NCBI GenBank assembly: GCA_964604675.1
Contig: CAZSAT010000136.1
Coordinates: 1 to 17,988 of the forward strand
Reading direction: 5' to 3'
DNA: 17,988 bases
DNA from: CAZSAT01 sp964604675
GTDB taxonomy: Bacteria; Myxococcota_A; UBA796; CAJQPC01
Shown here: piece after piece, positions 14,090 through 17,988 of the stretch
Numbering within the stretch: the first letter of the stretch is position 1
Layout of the letters: each line of letters starts with the position of its first letter
Program-made: the position numbers and the translations under genes
The notes under the pieces: generated by a model
Database searches by the model: none
What the model was told of the DNA's origin: nothing
Seen by the model: only the letters and a program-made list of their open reading frames with translations

Positions 14090-14734
14090 ATGGTAAGCAA
14101 AAAAAATAAACAAGGTAACAAAACATATCTAGCTGGATACATAGATCAGCATATGAAAGAGCAGCGCAAAAGCTATGTCAAATTGGCTGATTATTGCGGG
14201 TTTCCCAAAGCCTATGTAACCAGGCTCAAGGCTGGGCAATGGATACCCACGCCACGCCAATGCACAAATATTGGCGGGTTTCTTCATATACCGTGGCATC
14301 AAGTTTGGGTTGCAGCTGGGCATCTAAGGCAGGATGAAGTCGACCGGTTGATGGTTAGAAACCAAACGCCGTTCTATCGGCTAGATGATACTGAAGCAGA
14401 AATCATCGACTCGTATAGGTTCTGCAATGAAGATGCCAGCGTATATCTAACAGCTGCTGTACGTGGGGCAGCAAGGGCCAGTGAAAATATCACAAGCGGG
14501 AAAAAACTCCAGCACCGTGTTACGTTTCTTTTGGAAATGGATTTTGTGAATTACCCGCAGTGGCTAGAGGATGTACCGGCAACCCACATAAACGATGACT
14601 ACCCAAAGGTTTTCAGGATCAATGAAAACAACGGGTTCAGCTATCTAGCCCAGTCAACAGTAGTGGGCACTTTGCGGTTCAGTCAAACGCGGGTAATGTC
14701 ACCGCTGCCGCGGCAACTATGGGCAGATGATTAA
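14090..14734 (+). CDS. Helix-turn-helix regulator with C-terminal domain, 214 aa
   Basis: I place the start at the ATG at 14090, which has GGGAGA 7 nt upstream and lies after the operator cluster; the frame itself is open from 13964. Residues about 14-80 form an HTH domain (YVKLADYCGFPKAYVTRLKAGQ, then a second helical part). A segment DDTEAEIIDSYRF (about 102-114) follows, then an unrecognised C-terminal domain (about 120-214). I see no S24-peptidase Ser/Lys pair, so RecA-stimulated self-cleavage is not predicted. It diverges from the small regulators at 13604-13998 and converges on the next regulator with a 4-nt overlap. Confidence 0.75.
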   Translation: MVSKKNKQGNKTYLAGYIDQHMKEQRKSYVKLADYCGFPKAYVTRLKAGQWIPTPRQCTNIGGFLHIPWHQVWVAAGHLRQDEVDRLMVRNQTPFYRLDDTEAEIIDSYRFCNEDASVYLTAAVRGAARASENITSGKKLQHRVTFLLEMDFVNYPQWLEDVPATHINDDYPKVFRINENNGFSYLAQSTVVGTLRFSQTRVMSPLPRQLWADD

Positions 14735-15162
14735 CTGCGGCGGGCGTTCCTATTCAAAACCATGCCCTCTACTGAATCATAAATAACGGCAGCTACATCC
14801 GGCCCTAGTTCGCGCAGCTGCTCAATGAGTTTTGATTCGTCAGTACTAAGGGCAACATAGTCAGCATTGGCCGTATCGAAACCGGCAATGCGCATCAAAT
14901 GCGCTGCTTCACCATCAGTCAGCTGCATTGCATTGCTGATTGTGGATAACGTCAGCTGCCTGACGTTGGGAGCTTTTCCAGCTTCCAATAAATACACCTG
15001 GTTAAATGAAATCGTGCCGGCGCGTGCTAGATCGCGCTGGGTTAGATTTCGCGCCGTTCTAAATGCTTTTATAGCATTTCCCAGCAAAATTGATTGCTCA
15101 TTTGTCAGCAATGTTGCATACACCCAGTCGAAAATTATTCTCGATTTTACACAATTACCCAC
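14731..15162 (-). CDS. XRE-family regulator, 143 aa
   Basis: The GTG at 15162 has an AGGGGTGGT site just upstream. Residues about 28-95 form a Cro/CI-type HTH (IKAFRTARNLTQRDLARAG, ISFNQVYLLEAGKAP). The tail begins LSTDESKLIEQLREL (about 105-120), the same motif as in the neighbouring regulator at 14090. It diverges from the excisionase-like gene across an imperfect inverted repeat, so it probably represses that early operon; this is inference from layout. Confidence 0.8.
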   Translation of the reverse strand: MGNCVKSRIIFDWVYATLLTNEQSILLGNAIKAFRTARNLTQRDLARAGTISFNQVYLLEAGKAPNVRQLTLSTISNAMQLTDGEAAHLMRIAGFDTANADYVALSTDESKLIEQLRELGPDVAAVIYDSVEGMVLNRNARRS

Positions 15163-15182
15163 TAAACACCACCCCTATTGAC

Positions 15183-15216
15183 GTGAAATAATTATGTAAT
15201 GTAAATAATTAATCAC
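15183..15216. promoter_or_regulatory. Imperfect inverted repeat, probable operator
   Basis: GTGAAATAATTA (15183-15194) is nearly mirrored by TAATTAATCAC (15206-15216), one base shorter, around an AT-rich centre. It lies between the divergent XRE regulator (start 15162) and the excisionase-like gene (start 15244), where an operator for the early operon is expected. Confidence 0.5.
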
Positions 15217-15243
15217 ATTTTCAATGCGGGGGGAGTACGCATC

Positions 15244-15447
15244 ATGACTGAGTATCTAATGGTTAGTGACGCGGCGCGGGTGACGCATCTAAGCCGCAAC
15301 ACCATAGAGCGGGCAATTAAATTCAATGAGCTAAAGGCCATCAGGCGCGGCCCAAAGCGCGGTTGGTTAATTGAGCCAATTGAATTAGATCGCTGGCTAA
15401 AAGAACGCAGCAATATTTTGCTAGGGGTAAACAATGGCAAGGCGTAA
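15244..15447 (+). CDS. Excisionase-like / MerR-type small DNA-binding protein, 67 aa
   Basis: The protein is one winged-helix domain of the excisionase (HTH_17) type: LMVSDAARVTHLSRNTIERAI (helices), a basic wing RRGPKRGWLIEPIEL, then DRWLKE. Such proteins bend DNA at attachment sites to drive excision or act as small activators. A GGGGGGAG site precedes the ATG. It is the first gene of the early operon and partners plausibly with the tyrosine integrase. Confidence 0.75.
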   Translation: MTEYLMVSDAARVTHLSRNTIERAIKFNELKAIRRGPKRGWLIEPIELDRWLKERSNILLGVNNGKA

Positions 15448-15817
15448 TGGCAATCACGCGCGTGCGCGCGTATCCATTGAGAGAGAGAGAGAGAGAGAGA
15501 GGGAGGGGGGGGGAGAGAGATATTACCCAACTGGCGATGATGGATTCTTTATAGAAAAACCTAACAAGGGGGCAATGATTCTATATGAGGATTTCAAAGG
15601 AGCACTAATGGCAATGCTGTATCAGTCAGCACCCAGGGAACTAGACGATACGGTAAACAGTGCATGCCATCTAGCGGGCATAGCAGTCAAAACAGCAAAG
15701 GAAAACTACCTGCCACGATTAACCAGCACCTATGGGCCGTTCTTGATCTATAAGGAGCAGGGAACCGCGGTTATTGATTTCAGGAGGGAGATACGCAATG
15801 GGCATCCATTACATTGA
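15434..15817 (+). CDS. Small protein with in-frame GA/G repeat tract, possibly phase-variable, 127 aa
   Basis: The first ATG (15434, AGGGG upstream, 14-nt overlap with the excisionase-like gene) gives MARRNGNHARARVSI, then Glu-Arg repeats and a Gly run coded by the simple-sequence tract, then a ~100-residue predicted globular part (TGDDGFFIEKPNKG ... YLPRLTSTYG). A second start at 15608 with AAAGGAG 5 nt upstream would make a 69-aa form without the tract. Slippage in the tract would shift the long form out of frame: the two other frames stop at about 15552-15564. The function of the globular part is not recognised. Confidence 0.55.
   Translation: MARRNGNHARARVSIEREREREREGGGERYYPTGDDGFFIEKPNKGAMILYEDFKGALMAMLYQSAPRELDDTVNSACHLAGIAVKTAKENYLPRLTSTYGPFLIYKEQGTAVIDFRREIRNGHPLH
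15455..15520 (+). repeat. Simple-sequence cluster: alternating CG tract, (GA)11, G9
   Basis: An 18-bp alternating pyrimidine-purine run (CACGCGCG...GTA, 15455-15472) is followed by eleven GA dinucleotides (15479-15500), GGGA, nine G (15505-15513) and a further short GA run. Nothing comparable occurs elsewhere in the window. Such tracts slip easily in replication; the first can adopt Z-DNA and the polypurine part can form triplex DNA. Confidence 0.95.
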
Positions 15818-16028
15818 CCCAGAAATCGAAATTGCACACATGCTAAAAGAGGGCACCACGCCGGATTTTGTGCAGCGTTTTATGTTCCAGCTGACGCTAA
15901 TTGACCATGTTGACGCTGCCAATATCACTGAAGCTATGAACATGACATTTGCAATTCGATCACGCAGAAAAATGAATCAGGATTATGACGAATTATTCTA
16001 TGAGGTTGACGTATGGCCAACCGTATAG
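15798..16028 (+). CDS. Small acidic protein, 76 aa, unknown
   Basis: The ATG at 15798 has a GGAGGGAG site upstream and is preferred over one at 15774. The protein (MGIHYIDPEIEIAHML...) is acidic, soluble and probably helical; no family is recognised. It overlaps the end of the preceding gene by 20 nt and the next start by 16 nt, so it is part of the same early operon. Confidence 0.6.
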   Translation: MGIHYIDPEIEIAHMLKEGTTPDFVQRFMFQLTLIDHVDAANITEAMNMTFAIRSRRKMNQDYDELFYEVDVWPTV

Positions 16029-16213
16029 AACCAGAATTGATAGGGCCGTTTCTTACAACTGAACAATTAAAAGGTACTGAATATATGGCAACAAAAACCG
16101 AAAAAAAAGAATTCTGGGCTGCATGGGATAAGGCCCGAATAGATAAAGATATTAAACGCTATGAACGCCGCACGGGGGCAAAGCAATCAAAAAAGGATAT
16201 TGAAAATGGTTGA
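16013..16213 (+). CDS. Small charged protein, 66 aa, unknown
   Basis: It starts at an ATG overlapping the preceding gene, with GAGG 7 nt upstream. The N-terminal third is moderately hydrophobic (ELIGPFLTTEQL); the rest is a Lys/Glu/Arg-rich probable helix (KTEKKEFWAAWDKARIDKDI). No known family. It sits in the run of small early genes before the serine recombinase. Confidence 0.55.
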   Translation: MANRIEPELIGPFLTTEQLKGTEYMATKTEKKEFWAAWDKARIDKDIKRYERRTGAKQSKKDIENG

Positions 16214-16439
16214 TATAAGTTTGAGCGAAAACTTGTTAGTAAATATCCCGCCATCAGAATTACATCTAATGCCAGAACGGTGGGCGGGCATCACCTACAC
16301 CGCAGGCCGTACCAAACCATATGCCGTTTGGTATCAGGGGCTTATCTGGCTTTATACAAGAACCCATCAGGAAGCACGGATTAGTTTAATTAACGCAAAG
16401 CTAGGCCGGCAAAGTGATGTAAGAGAGCCAATCGCCTAA
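16206..16439 (+). CDS. Small protein, 77 aa, unknown
   Basis: The frame is open from 16161, but the ATG at 16206 (MVDISLSENL) has AAGGAT 8 nt upstream and a short 8-nt overlap with the previous gene, so I prefer it. The middle is rich in aromatic residues (ERWAGITYTAGRTKPYAVWY), suggesting a small beta-rich fold. Its TAA overlaps the ATG of the serine recombinase (TAATG), so the two are translated together and may act together. Confidence 0.55.
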   Translation: MVDISLSENLLVNIPPSELHLMPERWAGITYTAGRTKPYAVWYQGLIWLYTRTHQEARISLINAKLGRQSDVREPIA

Positions 16440-17029
16440 TGAGATTTGCAGCATACGCCAGGGTAAGTACTGATGATAAGGATCAGAAACCAGAAACGCA
16501 GCTGATAGCAATACGCGACTGGGCGCAGCTAAACAGGCATGACATTGTTCATGAATATGTCGATTACGCCAGCGCCCGTGACCATAACCAGCGCGATCAA
16601 TGGCGGCAGCTGCTAGATGATGCAGCCAAAAAACAATTTAAGGGCGTGATTGTTTTCAAACTAGACCGTGCCTTTAGATCAGTGCGCGACATGCACCTGA
16701 CATTACATTCATGGGAACTGCTGGAAGTCGGTTTCCATTCAGTGCGAGAACAATTCGATACAACAACACCGCTAGGGCGGCTAATGCTCAACTTGCTGGG
16801 TTCATTGGCTGAATTTGAATTAGAACTAATCAGTGAACGTGTCAAAGCAGGCATGGCAGCTGCAAAGCGCAGGGGCAAGCAAATAGGCCGGCCCACTGTT
16901 GAAGTGGATATAGAACGCATAGACAGAATGATTGAACTGGGCCAAAGCATTAGAGCGATAGCAAAAGAACTAAGAGTATCGCGCGGTGTTGTAAATAAGG
17001 TGGCCAAAAAAGGGGGGGCAAAAAACTGA
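16439..17029 (+). CDS. Small serine recombinase (resolvase/invertase family), 196 aa
   Basis: The catalytic domain starts AAYARVSTDD with the nucleophile Ser10 and Arg8, followed by VFKLDRAFRSVRD (72-84) with the conserved Asp76-Arg77 and Arg80. The long helix TPLGRLMLNLLGSLAEFELELISER follows in outline, then GRP and a C-terminal HTH (about 160-190, IRAIAKELRVSRGVVNKVA). Length and domain order match Tn3-type resolvases and DNA invertases. It may resolve multimers of the element, invert a segment, or be a second mobility enzyme beside the tyrosine integrase. I could not find a res or inversion site by eye. Confidence 0.92.
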   Translation: MRFAAYARVSTDDKDQKPETQLIAIRDWAQLNRHDIVHEYVDYASARDHNQRDQWRQLLDDAAKKQFKGVIVFKLDRAFRSVRDMHLTLHSWELLEVGFHSVREQFDTTTPLGRLMLNLLGSLAEFELELISERVKAGMAAAKRRGKQIGRPTVEVDIERIDRMIELGQSIRAIAKELRVSRGVVNKVAKKGGAKN

Positions 17030-17107
17030 TGTTTTGCACTCCTAGGAAATTACAAAAAATCAGTGGTCAAAAAGGAAATCTTAAAAAACCATGTAAAAGG
17101 AGTAAGC

Positions 17108-17917
17108 ATGCTAGATTTTAATTCGGATTCAAATGACAAAGTACATATGAAACGCATACGCATTGATTCTATCCAGATAGATAGAATTTCTAATGGTGGG
17201 TATCAACCCAAATTAATGCCGGCGCGTGTTAAACAGATAGTCGAAAATTTCAATATATTTCAATTACAAGCGGTCACTTGCAATATAAGGCAAACTGGCG
17301 AAATTTATCTTGTTGACGGTCAACATAGATTAGAAGCCTGTAGGCTATTAGGTCATGAAACCATACTATCGTTTATCGAATATGGCTTAACGCAGGCTTT
17401 AGAGTCAGTCAGATTTAGACAATTGAACAATGAAAAACGCGGGAATCTAGGACGGTTGACCGATTTCAACGCCAAAGTGGTTGCTGGTGATTCTGAAGCG
17501 ATACATATACAAAATATATTGAACGGTGCCGGCTTGAAAATCGGATCTCACAAGCACGACAGCATAGGCGATATCGGATCTATTCAATGGGTGCATGATA
17601 ATTTTGGTGCGCCAATACTAAACCGCGCTCTCAATGTACTAAGTGCGACATGGGGGAAAAATCAAAATAGCTACCAATTGCCATTATTAGATAGTTTTGC
17701 TTATTTTTTCAATAATCATCCTGATGCCAATGACCAGCGCATCATTGAACAATTCTGCACTTTACAACCCAAAAAAGTTATCAATGACATTAACGAATCT
17801 GCCAAAAAAGCGTTCCCAAATCAGACAATTACAAAAATGTTAAGAGCGCAACAAGGGCAACGTGAAATCACTACTATTTATAATAGAAAATTGCGAAATA
17901 GGCTCCAATACAAATAA
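17108..17917 (+). CDS. ParB/Srx-fold protein, 269 aa
   Basis: The start at 17108 (MLDFNSD) has a near-perfect AAAAGGAG site and is preferred over 17063. Residues about 15-100 look like the ParB N-terminal fold: an 'IxIDRISNGGYQPKLMPARV' type opening, then IYLVDGQHRLEAC with the signature DGQHR (70-74), which binds or hydrolyses nucleotides in this superfamily. The usual ParB central HTH is not evident, and no ParA lies beside it, so partition is unproven; nuclease, methyltransferase-associated or copy-control roles are alternatives. Codon use is more AT-rich than in its neighbours and it lacks the CAGCTG hexamer common elsewhere, suggesting separate origin. Confidence 0.7.
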   Translation: MLDFNSDSNDKVHMKRIRIDSIQIDRISNGGYQPKLMPARVKQIVENFNIFQLQAVTCNIRQTGEIYLVDGQHRLEACRLLGHETILSFIEYGLTQALESVRFRQLNNEKRGNLGRLTDFNAKVVAGDSEAIHIQNILNGAGLKIGSHKHDSIGDIGSIQWVHDNFGAPILNRALNVLSATWGKNQNSYQLPLLDSFAYFFNNHPDANDQRIIEQFCTLQPKKVINDINESAKKAFPNQTITKMLRAQQGQREITTIYNRKLRNRLQYK

Positions 17918-17920
17918 GCA

Positions 17921-17988
17921 ATGGATATTTATTTAATCGCAGCTGCATCAGCCATTTTGCTGGCTTTTGCGCTAAAGGATATGCAGCG
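17921..17988 (+). CDS. Start of a membrane protein, cut by the window edge
   Basis: A frame opens with ATG 3 nt after the ParB-like stop and runs off the window after 22 codons (MDIYLIAAASAILLAFALKD...). The visible part is one hydrophobic helix or signal anchor. No strong ribosome site is seen, so translation may be coupled. It contains a CAGCTG, like the bulk of the element. Confidence 0.45.
   Translation, partial: MDIYLIAAASAILLAFALKDMQ

Noticed and set aside
15434..15520. Simple-sequence tract as a sequencing artefact
   Set aside because: The frame stays open through the tract and matches a downstream coding region with the same frame, though length uncertainty remains.
1..17988. Circular closure of the window
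   Set aside because: The two ends share no terminal overlap; the last frame could be read into base 1 but this proves nothing.

Overview
The window looks like most of a temperate, membrane-protein-rich virus or virus-like integrative element, probably of a bacterium. Genes are packed end to end with 4-nt start/stop overlaps and clear Shine-Dalgarno sites (AAGGAGG, GGGGG, GGAGGG). Coding is dense, base composition is balanced to slightly AT-rich, and TAA, TAG and TGA all act as stops. XRE-type regulators, an excisionase-like protein, an O-antigen-ligase-like protein and a ParB-like protein favour a bacterial host, but I cannot name a phylum and an archaeal host is not excluded. There is no rRNA, tRNA, CRISPR array, terminase, portal, tail gene or recognisable replication initiator. 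A 100-N assembly gap lies at 3680-3779.

Left arm (1-3376, minus strand): a compact operon, read from 3376 down to 1. It holds a soluble 116-aa protein, a single-pass membrane protein, a multi-pass membrane protein, a 133-aa soluble protein, a P-loop ATPase of the Zot/FtsK-HerA kind, and two tiny membrane proteins (30 and 62 aa). This resembles the assembly and extrusion genes of filamentous or other membrane-associated viruses. A divergent regulatory region with two palindromes (3377-3475) separates it from the next operon.

Middle (3476-11848, plus strand): a long operon of likely virion and surface genes. It starts with a signal-peptide plus one-helix coat-like protein (interrupted by the gap) and a 92-aa two-helix coat-like protein. 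Two integral-membrane sugar enzymes follow: a GT-C glycosyltransferase-like protein and a short O-antigen-ligase/PglL-like protein. Next come two secreted proteins, each with an ectodomain and three C-terminal membrane helices (344 and 633 aa), a small two-helix protein, and a 689-aa extremely Lys/Ala/Pro-rich protein. My reading is that the element carries its own glycosylation module embedded among its surface genes; this is the most interesting part of the window.

Right side (11849-17988): a 400-bp intergenic region with paired and helically phased repeats resembles an attP or iteron region and sits just upstream of a tyrosine integrase. A control region follows with three HTH regulators and operator-like inverted repeats, then an excisionase-like gene. 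A run of small genes comes next; the first contains a (GA)11 plus G9 tract that could switch it on and off. The window ends with a small serine recombinase, a ParB-like protein and the start of a further membrane protein cut by the window edge.
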